This document shows positions 15,967 to 24,544 of a stretch of 50,356 bases of DNA, piece after piece. The stretch comes from Thermoanaerobaculia bacterium (GTDB taxonomy: Bacteria; Acidobacteriota; Thermoanaerobaculia; Multivoradales; JAHEKO01). Made by a program: the position numbers and the translations under genes. Location: contig CAMYOG010000051.1 in the NCBI GenBank assembly GCA_947259925.1, positions 23,595-73,950 of the forward strand. Reading direction: 5' to 3'. Each line of letters opens with the position of its first letter. Within the stretch, counting starts at the first letter, position 1. The notes under the pieces were generated by a model, which was not told where the DNA came from, searched no databases, and saw nothing but the letters and a program-made list of their open reading frames with translations.

Positions 15967-17109
15967 CTAGTCGTCCTGGAGCTCCGGGTCGGGCTCACCT
16001 TCGACCGCACAGACACGGTTTCGCCCGGCCCGCTTCGCCTGGTAGAGCGCCCGATCCGCCGCCGCCAGGAGAGCCTCGACGTCGGGCATGTCCGCCTCGA
16101 ACACGGCGACTCCGAGACTCACCGTAAGCGGCCGCCTGGCCCACTGCGCGGTCTCGACCGTCTTCCGAATGCGCTCCGCCGCGAAGACGCCCCCTTCGAA
16201 GCCGGTGTCGACCAGGACGATGGCGAACTCCTCACCGCCCAGGCGGGCGACGAAGTCGCTGGCCCGTTTGATCTCCCTGAGCACATCCGCGAGCTGGACC
16301 AGCGCCTGATCGCCGGACGGATGACCGTAAGCGTCGTTGTAGCCCTTGAAGTGATCGACGTCCAGGAGGGCGAGGGCGAGCGGGCTCGAGGTCCGCCGCG
16401 CCCGCTTGCACTCGCGCTCCAGCTTTTCCATCAGCGCGCGCCGGTTGTGGAGGCCGGTCAGCGAGTCGGTGTTACTGAGCTCGGAGAGCCGGGCGTTAGC
16501 CTCTTCCAACTCCTGCTGGTACCGATCCAGGTGCTGCTCGTACTGCTTGCGCCGCTCGACGTACCGCCCGAGCTCGATCAGACTGCGCCGCAGCTCGAGC
16601 TGGGCCATCACCTGACGGGACAACGCCTCCAGGGCTCGCAGTTGTTGATCGCTCAGGTCGCGGGCGACCCGATCGATCACGCACAGGGTCCCGAGCGCGT
16701 CGCCCCGAGACGTCCGGAGCGGCGCCCCCGCGTAGAAGCGGATCGAAGGCTCCGAGATGACCAGGGGGTTGGCGGCGAAGCGCACGTCCTCGGTAGCGTC
16801 ACGGACCACCAGCAGCTCTCCGGGCTCGAGGATCGCGTGGGCGCAGAACGCCTCGTCGCGCGGGGTCTCCGTCGCTTCCAGGCCGACTCGCGACTTGAAC
16901 CACTGGCGCCCCTCGTCGACCAGGCTCACCAACGCGATCGGACAGTCGCAGATCTCAGAAGCCAGCAGCGTGATGTCGTCGTAGGCCTGCTCGGACAGGG
17001 TATCCAGGACCTCGTAGCTGTGCAGCTCCTCCAGCCGCCTCGCTTCATCGGGCGGCAGAGCTGCGGGGACTGAACTCACCGGCTCGGACATCGGCTCGCG
17101 GTGCTCCAA
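15967..17109 (-). CDS. GAF-GGDEF diguanylate cyclase
   Basis: A 380-residue cytoplasmic enzyme: N-terminal GAF sensor domain (about residues 20-170; ICDCPIALVSLVDEGRQW, then DEAFCAHAIL), a coiled-coil linker (about 175-215, ERRKQYEQHLDRYQQELEEA) and a GGDEF domain starting DSLTGLHNRRALMEKL. The active-site signature is GGEEF at residues 291-295, and an RxxD inhibitory site (RASD) lies five residues before it, so it should make c-di-GMP from GTP with product feedback. The GAF ligand is unknown. Two possible starts exist (17109 and MSEP at 17091). No membrane segment is present. Confidence 0.92.
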   Translation of the reverse strand: MEHREPMSEPVSSVPAALPPDEARRLEELHSYEVLDTLSEQAYDDITLLASEICDCPIALVSLVDEGRQWFKSRVGLEATETPRDEAFCAHAILEPGELLVVRDATEDVRFAANPLVISEPSIRFYAGAPLRTSRGDALGTLCVIDRVARDLSDQQLRALEALSRQVMAQLELRRSLIELGRYVERRKQYEQHLDRYQQELEEANARLSELSNTDSLTGLHNRRALMEKLERECKRARRTSSPLALALLDVDHFKGYNDAYGHPSGDQALVQLADVLREIKRASDFVARLGGEEFAIVLVDTGFEGGVFAAERIRKTVETAQWARRPLTVSLGVAVFEADMPDVEALLAAADRALYQAKRAGRNRVCAVEGEPDPELQDD

Positions 17110-17117
17110 AGTGGCTC

Positions 17118-17130
17118 AAATGTCTCATTT
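17118..17130. promoter_or_regulatory. Short inverted repeat upstream of the diguanylate cyclase
   Basis: AAATG-TCT-CATTT is an AT-rich palindrome 9-21 nt upstream of the start in a GC-rich context. It could be an operator or part of the promoter; there is no independent support. Confidence 0.25.
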
Positions 17131-17259
17131 AGCGGGACACTTACGCTGTGGACTAGTCCGCGGGCTGGCTAGCTGTGGATGACCCTCGAGGAACAGCGCG
17201 AGGGCCGCTCGCCCTCCAGAAGGCCTGCGGTGAACGTTCCGAGGATCCGGGTGGTTCGG

Positions 17260-18084
17260 CTAGGAGCGTGCCGCTAGCGCCCGCCAGCCGCCAAAGAGAA
17301 TGAGCAGCAGCCCGAGCGTGCAGACGATTGCCGGACCGCTCGGGAGGTCCCACTGATACGAGGCGAAGAGTCCGAGAGCGCTTGCCGCGACGCTGGTCGC
17401 CGATGCGATCAGCAGCCGCGAGGTCCAGCTCCGGCTCGAGACCAGCGCGATCATCGCGGGTGCTACCAGGTACGAGAACACCATCAACACGCCCGCGACG
17501 GCCACGGAGAGCGTGATGACCACCGCGAATGAGGCGTAGAAGAGGAAGTCCCAGAGCCGAACGCTCAGGCCCTGATCGAAGGCGCGATCCGGATCCTCGG
17601 AAATGAGCATGAAGCGCTGTCTGAAAAAGTAGTGGAAGAGGCCCACTACGAGGTAGATCAGCAGCAGGTTGACGACCTTGGGCCAGCTCACCCAGAGGAT
17701 GGCACCCGCCAGGAGGTCCTTGATCTGCTCGGCGCCCTCCGGGGCCCGATCGGCGACCAGGATGGTCGCGGCCGAGGCGATCACGAAGGTGATGCCGATA
17801 ATCGCCTCCTGCGGCACCCGGCCGTCCCGGGTTCGGGTAAGGCTGAAAATGGCCGCGCCGACCAGCGCGAAAGCCAGGGAATAGGTGAACGACGCATGAG
17901 TTCCCGGATGGTGCCCGGTCATCACCAGTGCGACGACCGAGCCGAGCGCTGCGATCTGGGCCAGGGCCAGATCGACGAAGATCACTTCGCGCAGCAGGAC
18001 GTGCAAGCCGAGGTACGCGTGGATGCCGGCCAACACGAGACACGCCGCGAAGGGTGCCGCCATGAACTCGAGTGCTTCCATCAC
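17260..18084 (-). CDS. ABC-3 family metal (zinc/manganese) transporter permease
   Basis: A 274-residue inner-membrane protein with about eight hydrophobic helices and the ABC-3 family signature near LREVIFVDLALAQIAALGS, where the permease contacts its ATPase. It is ZnuB/TroC-like and should pass a divalent metal delivered by the binding protein encoded 10 bp upstream. The gene order (small secreted protein, porin, binding protein, permease) suggests one transcript. No ATP-binding subunit is encoded next to it. Zinc is the likeliest metal by family, not proven by sequence. Confidence 0.9.
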   Translation of the reverse strand: MMEALEFMAAPFAACLVLAGIHAYLGLHVLLREVIFVDLALAQIAALGSVVALVMTGHHPGTHASFTYSLAFALVGAAIFSLTRTRDGRVPQEAIIGITFVIASAATILVADRAPEGAEQIKDLLAGAILWVSWPKVVNLLLIYLVVGLFHYFFRQRFMLISEDPDRAFDQGLSVRLWDFLFYASFAVVITLSVAVAGVLMVFSYLVAPAMIALVSSRSWTSRLLIASATSVAASALGLFASYQWDLPSGPAIVCTLGLLLILFGGWRALAARS

Positions 18085-18094
18085 TCCGGTCTCC

Positions 18095-19141
18095 TCAGGA
18101 CTCGAAGGCGCGCCTCAGATCGGTGATCCAACGCTCGACCAGCTCGAAATAGCCGTTGGCGGTGGGCTCCATCGGGCTCAGCGCCACGGTCACGGGAACT
18201 GCCCCGGAGCGCTCGCCGATCGTCTCGATCTGGCTGCGGCTGAAATAGTTGGCGGCGAGGAGCACCTTGATCCGCTCGGCCTCGATCTTGCCCAGGAGCT
18301 CGAAGACGTGTTTCGCCGACGGCGGAATACCGGGCTTGCGCTCGACGAAGTCTACGACCTCGAGGCCAAACAGGGTGGTGAAGTAGATCCAGTTGTCGTG
18401 GTAGGCGACGATCTTCCGGCCGCGAAACGACTGCGCAGCTCCCAACCAGCCGCCCAGCGAGTCAATGAGCTTGCGCCCCTGGAAGTCCTGCGAGCGGAGG
18501 AAGTCGATCAGCTTGCCTTGCCGGGACAGCGAGTCGAGCGTCTCCGAATCGAGCAGACCGACCAGCTCCGCTCCGTAGAGCGACTCGTCGATACGTCTCC
18601 GGAACGCCTCGAGATTGTCTTCGTAGCTGGAGGCGCCCCCGGGGTCGACGCGTTTCAACCCGGCGGTGATGTTGGCAGCGATGATCTTGGCGTTGATCGG
18701 GCTCGTATGGATGTGCGGATTGCCGTAGACGTGAACGTCGCCGGCCTCCCGGCTGATCGAGTCTGGGACGCCGAGCATGGGCACTCCGGCGCTGGCGCTG
18801 ACGAAGCCGGGCTCGCCGTCGCGGATCGAGCGATTGCCGGACTTGTCGACCAGGGTCGGCGCCCAGAGCTCCAGATCGAGGCCAGTGGTCACGAATAGGT
18901 CCGCCCGTTTCAACATCAGGGCGAACGAGGGCTTGGGCTTGACGAAGTGCGCATCCTCGTCGCCGCGTGAGATCGCCCGGGCAACCACCCGGTCGCCGCC
19001 GACGAACTGAGCGATCGTGGCGTAGACCGGCAGGGTCGTCACGACCTGGATCTCGGCGGCCTCGGCCGGGGCTTGGAATCCCGGTGAGACGGTGGCCGCC
19101 GCCAGGGCCGCGGTGAGCATCGGAATTGTCGCGTTCCTCAT
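18095..19141 (-). CDS. ZnuA/TroA-type metal-binding protein of an ABC transporter
   Basis: A 348-residue periplasmic cluster A-I binding protein. The signal peptide is residues 1-28 (ending AEA). The mature part has the family start IQVVTTLPVYATIAQFVGGD and candidate metal ligands H65 (DEDAH), H143 in GNPHIH and H248 (YHDNW). A long His-rich loop, common in ZnuA proteins, is lacking; instead there is a short H-x-H-rich stretch at 137-145. It should bind zinc or manganese and pass it to the permease. It lies 22 bp after the porin gene stop and 10 bp before the permease start. Confidence 0.9.
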   Translation of the reverse strand: MRNATIPMLTAALAAATVSPGFQAPAEAAEIQVVTTLPVYATIAQFVGGDRVVARAISRGDEDAHFVKPKPSFALMLKRADLFVTTGLDLELWAPTLVDKSGNRSIRDGEPGFVSASAGVPMLGVPDSISREAGDVHVYGNPHIHTSPINAKIIAANITAGLKRVDPGGASSYEDNLEAFRRRIDESLYGAELVGLLDSETLDSLSRQGKLIDFLRSQDFQGRKLIDSLGGWLGAAQSFRGRKIVAYHDNWIYFTTLFGLEVVDFVERKPGIPPSAKHVFELLGKIEAERIKVLLAANYFSRSQIETIGERSGAVPVTVALSPMEPTANGYFELVERWITDLRRAFES

Positions 19142-19163
19142 CGTCGGTGTCCTCAGGTCCGGC

Positions 19164-20486
19164 TCAGTAGGTCTGGTGCTTGTGCGGCCCGGCAGCCCAC
19201 GTCAGCTGGAGGGTGAAACGATCTTCACTCTCGCCGTCGGGGCCGAGCTCGAAAAGACCGTACTCCGCTCTCAGGCGCACATACTCGCTCTGCCACCAGG
19301 TCAGGTAGGGAACGATGCCCGCGTCATGGCCGCCCACGCCGGGCGGGTTCTCCACGCGGTCGAACCGGGCTCCGACATAGAGGTTGCGCGCCACCAGGCC
19401 TTCGAGATAGGTGTAGCCGCCGAGGAGGTCTCTCGACACGCCGGCTTCGTCGTCACGCTCCGATTGCAGGAGCTCCAGCCGCCACGTGAGACCCCGATAC
19501 TTGGTTCTCCCAGGCGGCTGCCAGCTGATAGTGAAGTCGATGCCGTAGACCGCGCTGTCGGCGTCCGTCGCGGTCTTGCCAGCGATCCCCGAGAGTCCCC
19601 ATTCGAAATAGGTGGCGTCCGAGAGCTGCCAGAAGTTCTTCACCCGGCCCAGAACCGAGAAATCCTCGAACTCCTCTCCGGCGAAAGCGACCTCGTTCTC
19701 ACCATCGGTGATCTCGAGCGTGATCTCGTTCGCGGTCGCCCACGGCCTGGGCAAGAGCCAGTTGAACGAGAGCCCGGTCTGGCCGAGTCCCTCGTCTCCA
19801 AAGAAGGCCTGATAGACGAGTGGGTAGTCGCTCTGCGGCAGGGCATGGAGGTGCTGACGGTTCAACGGGCCGAAGCGCTGCCGGAATCTGCCGATCAGGA
19901 GCTCGAGCCCCCCCGGCAAAGAGCTGTACGCCAGGTAGCCCTCTTCTAGCTCGACGCCGTCTTCCCTCACGGCGAGCGTGAAGCGGGTCCTCGAGAAGGG
20001 GTCGAGTGCGGCCTGGATGTCGATTTCGAACTCCTGCGCCTCGAACTCCTCGCGATCCTCGCTCGTGCTGTTGCCGACGACGATGCCGGTGGCCGAGATC
20101 TCGGGATTGAGGACATTCAGATTGCGCTCGCGGCCGACGGGGGCTTCGGCCGCGGGTGTCGAAACCGAAACCGTCGCTTCGGGCGGGCCGGCGGCCTGCC
20201 GCGCGGCCTCACGAAGCGCCGCGAGCTCGTCGACCTCCGGTTGGCTCGACGGTTCGGGGCGGGGCGCCGGAGCTCGAGCTTCGAGGTCGGCCAAGCGTGC
20301 CTCGAGTCGCTCGATGCGAGCCTCGTAGTCCGCGCGGAGCGCCGCGATCTCGGCCCCGAGAGCCGCTATGGGATCGCTCTTCGACGCGCCCTGCGCGGTC
20401 GCGACAGTCATCGTGCCGAGCGTGAGCAGCACGGCGATCGCCCCGACGCGATGGGGCATCAGTTTCTGTGTGCTATCAGCGATCAT
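19164..20486 (-). CDS. Outer-membrane porin-like protein linked to metal uptake
   Basis: A 440-residue protein with a signal peptide (residues about 10-33, ending ATAQ), a coiled-coil segment (about 45-70, AALRADYEARIERLEARLAD) as in many trimeric or stalked porins, a linker rich in Pro/Ala/Ser, and a beta-strand-rich barrel from about residue 110 (NVLNPEISATGIVVG onward). The C-terminus does not end in Phe (…GPHKHQTY), but alternating strands and aromatic residues fit an outer-membrane channel. Its place directly upstream of the binding protein suggests it brings the metal across the outer membrane. ATG 20486 is preferred, with GGGAG about 9 nt upstream. Confidence 0.75.
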   Translation of the reverse strand: MIADSTQKLMPHRVGAIAVLLTLGTMTVATAQGASKSDPIAALGAEIAALRADYEARIERLEARLADLEARAPAPRPEPSSQPEVDELAALREAARQAAGPPEATVSVSTPAAEAPVGRERNLNVLNPEISATGIVVGNSTSEDREEFEAQEFEIDIQAALDPFSRTRFTLAVREDGVELEEGYLAYSSLPGGLELLIGRFRQRFGPLNRQHLHALPQSDYPLVYQAFFGDEGLGQTGLSFNWLLPRPWATANEITLEITDGENEVAFAGEEFEDFSVLGRVKNFWQLSDATYFEWGLSGIAGKTATDADSAVYGIDFTISWQPPGRTKYRGLTWRLELLQSERDDEAGVSRDLLGGYTYLEGLVARNLYVGARFDRVENPPGVGGHDAGIVPYLTWWQSEYVRLRAEYGLFELGPDGESEDRFTLQLTWAAGPHKHQTY

Positions 20487-20601
20487 GGGGCCAGCTCCCG
20501 TCGTCCTAGGACGCTGTGGGTCGCGATCTCGCGCGGCGAGTCCACAGCAGATTCCGCGCCGCGGGGCGCGCTTCGACACTTCGAACTCGAGCGTTCGAGA
20601 G

Positions 20602-20949
20602 CTAGGCGTACGGCGGCGCGCGCGGTGAGCTGTCGGCGGGCAGCACCAGACGCCGATTCGCGAGCACCTCGATCCGCCCGCGCAGGCCGGCCGTCTGCTG
20701 CCAGGAGAGTGCACCGGGGTCCGCGACCTCGACCGAATGTCGGTTCTCGAGCAGGCAGCCGACACAGTGCGACTCCATCGTCCCCGACAGCGGCTCGATG
20801 TGGGGCGCTGGCTCGGGCCGGGCGTGGCCGGTGACCAGGATTTCCTGGCCGCGCGACGATCCGGCGTCGTAGTCGGTGTGCCCGACCATCGAGAGCGCCG
20901 CCAGAAGTGCAGCCGCAATCGCTAGAAGGGCTGTCGAGCTGCGTCGCAT
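20602..20949 (-). CDS. Small exported protein of the metal-uptake cassette
   Basis: A 115-residue protein with a signal peptide or N-terminal anchor (RRSSTALLAIAAALLAALSM), a region with scattered His residues (TGHARPEPAPHIEPLSG), a CVGC pair near the middle, and the C-terminus SSPRAPPYA. The Cys pair and His residues could bind metal. No named family is recognised with confidence. It is the first gene of the cassette, 115 bp before the porin, and probably carries its promoter upstream. Metal chaperone or sensing is inference. Confidence 0.5.
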   Translation of the reverse strand: MRRSSTALLAIAAALLAALSMVGHTDYDAGSSRGQEILVTGHARPEPAPHIEPLSGTMESHCVGCLLENRHSVEVADPGALSWQQTAGLRGRIEVLANRRLVLPADSSPRAPPYA

Positions 20950-21315
20950 CCCGGGTGTGATGTTACTAGATGCGCTGGTCCAGGAGGCGCCGGCGCAACG
21001 GCCCGTCCTAGTTACCCGCTTGGCTCTCGGCTTCGGCGACCGGATCGCCAGAGTAGCTCGGGTCGGGGCGGATCGAGTCGTCGTAAGTCTCGTCGTTCGT
21101 GACGCACCTTCCCCATCGGCAAACAGCTTCCGCGCCTCTTCCTCGCCGTACTCGGCGGCGGGGATCGCTCCGGTCGGGGTCTGGCCGTAGACCGCGACGG
21201 CGCCCGGGTGCTGCTTCTCGTAGCGCCGCACCGTAGGACTGATCGGTCTTGGAACACCAACCAGCCGCTCCGAATGTGAACAACCTCCTGGGAGATCAGA
21301 GCTGGCTGCTACCGA
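20950..21315. other. 366-bp gap with broken reading frames
   Basis: The gap lies between the small exported protein gene and the duplicated-domain secreted protein gene. On the minus strand one frame reads plausible protein (PGAVAVYGQTPTGAIP, then EEEARKLFADGEG), and after a frame change another ends with TNDETYDDSIRPDPSYSGDP and a stop at 21008. An AGGAGG lies near 21285. No convincing Zur-type palindrome was found. Confidence 0.4.
21008..21270 (-). pseudogene. Possible frameshifted small protein gene
   Basis: Two adjacent minus-strand frames each show protein-like sequence that would join at a run of G near 21115: the upstream part has VRRYEKQHPGAVAVYGQ and EEEARKLFADGEG, the downstream part VTNDETYDDSIRPDPSY and AEAESQAGN before a stop. 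It could be a decayed gene, a sequencing indel, or chance in a GC-rich sequence. The product is not recognised. Confidence 0.25.
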
Positions 21316-22140
21316 TCAATCGCCGCCGGCGGAGCCTGCCTTGTGATGGACGACCATCAGGATCTGGTCCTCGTGCCACTCGGCGAAAATCTCCATCATG
21401 TCGCTCTGCATCTGCTTCTGCTCCTCTTCGGAGCGAGCGGCGCCGGCCGCCTCGAACGCCGCGTCGACCACGTCACGGGCCGCCAGGCTCTCGGACGCGT
21501 ACCAGCCCATGTGCGTCCACCCGCTATTGCGATGGACCGCCGGGACGTGCAGGCCGTAGTTCTGGATCTTGCCGTCCGCGACCAGGCCGTCATAGACCGG
21601 CGCCGCGAACGACTTGAACGCCTTCATGGCGTCGCTCTCTTTGCCGGGCTTCGCCTTCCAGTACCCCAGGTGGATGTAGCCGGGGCGTGCCGGCGCACCG
21701 GCGCCGAGGTGGACGTTGCGGTTGATCATGTCGGCGTGCGAGCCGGCGACCACCGTCGCCTGGTAGCGCTCGTTCAACGCCTGCATGTCTTCCGGACTCA
21801 TCGCCTGCCGACTGGCCATGAAGTCGGTCATGAATGTGTCGACGCCCTCCCAACCGACGAACGTGATCCACTCGACGTGACTGAACGGATCGTTGCCGTC
21901 GTGAACCACCGGCATCGCGATGCCCCACTCGAGCGCGGCTCCGCTCTCGACCAGGGGATCGAAGTTCTTGGAATCCTCTTCCATCATGAAGCCGATCAGG
22001 GCGTCGCCCTGGCCCGGCTTCGCTTTGACGAAATTGACCCAGACATAGACGTTGGTGTCCTCGTGGCTGTCCGCGAACGCGATCGCGCCGAAGCTCACGA
22101 GCAGGATCGCCAGGGCGGCGGTTCTCAGGGTTCTCGGCAT
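21316..22140 (-). CDS. Exported protein with two repeated domains, function unknown
   Basis: A 274-residue protein with a signal peptide (residues 1-23, ending AFA). The mature part is an internal duplication: NVYVWVNFVKAKPGQGDAL with WGIAMPVVH in the first half matches GYIHLGYWKAKPGKESDAM with YGLHVPAVH in the second. The pattern resembles ferredoxin-like (dimeric alpha-beta barrel) domains such as ABM or NIPSNAP-type, but no heme or catalytic residue is clear. The SD GGAGGA lies 7 nt before the ATG. It stands alone between the metal cassette and the divergent C69 peptidase. Confidence 0.65.
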   Translation of the reverse strand: MPRTLRTAALAILLVSFGAIAFADSHEDTNVYVWVNFVKAKPGQGDALIGFMMEEDSKNFDPLVESGAALEWGIAMPVVHDGNDPFSHVEWITFVGWEGVDTFMTDFMASRQAMSPEDMQALNERYQATVVAGSHADMINRNVHLGAGAPARPGYIHLGYWKAKPGKESDAMKAFKSFAAPVYDGLVADGKIQNYGLHVPAVHRNSGWTHMGWYASESLAARDVVDAAFEAAGAARSEEEQKQMQSDMMEIFAEWHEDQILMVVHHKAGSAGGD

Positions 22141-22342
22141 GCTCGTCTCCTCCTTCTCGGGTCGGGGGGTGGGACCAGCGTGGTCTCTCCACCGCCCGGA
22201 TGGACACGGGCCTCGCCGACCGTCGTGGTGGCCGGCACCGCTACCGTGTCCGGGTTTCGCGACGTCGGTCGCCCGCGCCGCTTCAGATGTTCTATTACGG
22301 CCAGGATAACACGCGCCGAGCAGCGGATAAGGTAGCGCTCAG

Positions 22343-23767
22343 ATGCTTCCTTCCGACCCGCGCGTGCGGATCCTGCTGGTCGGGCTGCTCGTAACCGTCG
22401 GCCCCCCGGCCGAGGCCTGTACGACGATTCTCGTCGGGCGCGGCCTGACCGCCGACGGCTCGGTGATTCACGCGCACAACGAGGACATGGGCAACGAGGC
22501 TGCCGGTCGGCTCTGGTGGGCTCGGCGCGCGACCCATCCTCCGGGCACGACGCTCGCCGTGCCCTACGTCGACCTGCCGCAGGCGGCCACCACGCTCGGC
22601 TACTGGGCGTCCGGCAACGCGTCGGGCGCCGTCGGCTTGGACACCGCCGCCAAGCACCGTCCCTACGACTCGATCCTGGTTGGGCTCAATGAGCGTGGCG
22701 TCTCGATGAGCTGCAACTGGGCACACTCGCGCGCGCCCAACCGCGAGGGCGTCGGCATCCGGCGCTACGCCATACGCCAGATCCTGCTGGAGCGGGCGAC
22801 CAGCGCGCGGCACGGCGTCGAGATCCTGGGCGAGCTGATCGAGACCCACGGCCAGGCCGATTGGGGCGGCCTGATCTACCATCTCGCCGATAGCACCGAG
22901 GCTTGGGTGGTCGAGACCACGACCCGCAACTGGGTCGCGCGTCAGGTGCGCGACGACGAGATTCGCGTCACCGCCAACCGGTTCCGGATCGGCTCGGACT
23001 ACGACCTGTCGAGCGCCTCTCTGGTGCCCGACGCCGTGGAGAACGGCTGGCTCGACGCCTCGGCCGAGAAGCTCGACTTCGCCCGCGTCTACGGCCGACC
23101 GGAGAAGATGAGTCAGCCCTACGACACCCGGCGAGAGCAACGGGTCGCCGACCTGCTCGCCGAGCGAGCCGGGGCGCTCACGCCCGAAGATCTCTTCCCG
23201 GTGCTGCGCGATCGGTACGAGGGGACGGAACACTACACCCCACCCCAGCCCGGCCCGGTCTGGCGGGAGGATCTCGACCGGCGGCCGGAGATCAGCCGGA
23301 CGATCAGCACCAACCTGGCGCAATCGACCTTCGTGGCCCAGATGCGGAGCGACCTCCCGGTGGCGGTCGGGGCCGTGATGTGGCTCGGCCTGGCGACGCC
23401 CAGCTACGCCGGCTACGTGCCGCTCTACGCCGGCGGCGGCGAGATTCCGAGCGACTTCTCGCGCTCGGCGGCGCACACCGGCGAGGACTCGGCCTGGTGG
23501 CTCTTCCGGCGCCTGCAGCGAGCCGCCGATCGTGACTACGAACAGTCCTACCCGGCAGTTCGGAAGGCCTGGGATCGAGTCCTGGCCGCGGCTCGGAGTG
23601 AAGCGCGCGCGGTCGAAGGCCGGGTCACAACCCTGCTCGAGGCCGGCGAGAGCGAGCAGGCGATCGAGACGCTGAGCGGCTTCACCTCCAGACAGGCGGA
23701 GATCGTTCTCGAAGAGGTGCGCCAACTTCACCCCGAGCCGCGCGCGCAGGGGGCGTCCGGCCGGTGA
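22343..23767 (+). CDS. Exported C69-family (PepD-like) Ntn-hydrolase peptidase
   Basis: A 474-residue protein. A short signal peptide (residues 1-25) ends at ACTTILVGRGLTADGSVIHA, so cleavage would expose Cys26 as the N-terminal nucleophile, as in C69 dipeptidases and related acyl hydrolases. HNEDMG follows, matching the family active-site loop. Downstream conserved blocks (GGLIYHLADSTEAWVVETT, and STFVAQMR near the C-terminus) also fit. It probably hydrolyses dipeptides or amides outside the cytoplasm. Its stop overlaps the start of the metallopeptidase gene (GTGA). Confidence 0.85.
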   Translation: MLPSDPRVRILLVGLLVTVGPPAEACTTILVGRGLTADGSVIHAHNEDMGNEAAGRLWWARRATHPPGTTLAVPYVDLPQAATTLGYWASGNASGAVGLDTAAKHRPYDSILVGLNERGVSMSCNWAHSRAPNREGVGIRRYAIRQILLERATSARHGVEILGELIETHGQADWGGLIYHLADSTEAWVVETTTRNWVARQVRDDEIRVTANRFRIGSDYDLSSASLVPDAVENGWLDASAEKLDFARVYGRPEKMSQPYDTRREQRVADLLAERAGALTPEDLFPVLRDRYEGTEHYTPPQPGPVWREDLDRRPEISRTISTNLAQSTFVAQMRSDLPVAVGAVMWLGLATPSYAGYVPLYAGGGEIPSDFSRSAAHTGEDSAWWLFRRLQRAADRDYEQSYPAVRKAWDRVLAAARSEARAVEGRVTTLLEAGESEQAIETLSGFTSRQAEIVLEEVRQLHPEPRAQGASGR

Positions 23768-24483
23768 CGCCGCTCCTGAGCGTCGGCACGACCGAGATCC
23801 CCCTCGACATTCGCCATAGTCCGCGGGCGCGGCACTTGCGAATCGTCGTGCGTCCGGGCTCGGTGGTGGCGGTTGCGCCCAGCTTCGTGACCCGGCGTCG
23901 GATCATGGCCTACGTCGAGTCGAAGCGACACTGGATCCGAGACAAGGTCGAGTCCATCGGACGGCGCCCGCTGCTCGGCGAGCCGGAGCGGTTCATCACC
24001 GGCGCCAGGGTGCAGTTCCGCGGGCGAGCGCTCCGACTCTCGGTCTCGTCGGCCGAGCTCCAGACCCCGACCCTGCGCTTCGCGAGCGCCTTCCACGTGC
24101 GGGTTCCCCGATCGATTGGAGGGGCCGCTCGGGAGGCGATGGTGCGCGAGCGAGTCATGTCCTGGCTGATCGATCGCGCGCGCCGCGACGTCGAGGACTG
24201 GGTGCGGCGCCACGGTCGACGCCTGGGCGTCCAGCCGACCCGGATCCGGATAGGCAACCAGAAGACGCTCTGGGGGAGCTGCTCGGCGCGCGGCGTGATC
24301 TCACTCAACTGGCGCCTGATCGGCGCTCCCAAAGCGGTCTTCGAGTACGTCGTGGTGCACGAGCTCTGTCACCTGCTCGAGCGCGGACACGACGCTCGCT
24401 TCTGGACCCTGGTGGAGTCGGTTCTGCCCGACTACCGGCGGCGTCGCGAGTGGTTGAAGGGGCGTGGCATCGCGGTGAGCTGA
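23764..24483 (+). CDS. YgjP-like zinc metallopeptidase (DUF45/M48-related)
   Basis: A 239-residue protein of the YgjP/DUF45 family with HELCH at residues 199-203 and the third zinc ligand H209 in ERGHDARFW, plus the conserved block KTLWGSCSARGVISLNWRLI before it. It has no signal peptide, so it is probably cytoplasmic. Start GTG 23764 overlaps the C69 stop codon, so the two are translationally coupled. The family's true substrates are poorly known. Confidence 0.88.
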   Translation: MTPLLSVGTTEIPLDIRHSPRARHLRIVVRPGSVVAVAPSFVTRRRIMAYVESKRHWIRDKVESIGRRPLLGEPERFITGARVQFRGRALRLSVSSAELQTPTLRFASAFHVRVPRSIGGAAREAMVRERVMSWLIDRARRDVEDWVRRHGRRLGVQPTRIRIGNQKTLWGSCSARGVISLNWRLIGAPKAVFEYVVVHELCHLLERGHDARFWTLVESVLPDYRRRREWLKGRGIAVS

Positions 24484-24510
24484 GGCGACCGAGTGCGATA
24501 GAGTGTCCGG

Positions 24511-24516
24511 TACATT
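24511..24516 (+). promoter_or_regulatory. Possible -10 box TACATT for the kinase-TPR gene
   Basis: TACATT is 28 nt before the ATG at 24545, in the 61-bp gap after the YgjP-like gene. It is the same hexamer as upstream of the DinB-like gene. No clear -35. Confidence 0.3.
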
Positions 24517-24544
24517 CTGATTAGGCCACTACCTTGATCGTTCC

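Noticed and set aside
20950..21060. Zur-type operator upstream of the metal cassette
   Set aside because: The AT-containing GATGTTACTAGATG near 20958 is not a palindrome of Zur type; no other candidate was found.
22295..23731. 478-codon minus-strand open frame over the C69 peptidase
   Set aside because: Antisense to a gene with clear C69 motifs and signal peptide; no motif of its own.
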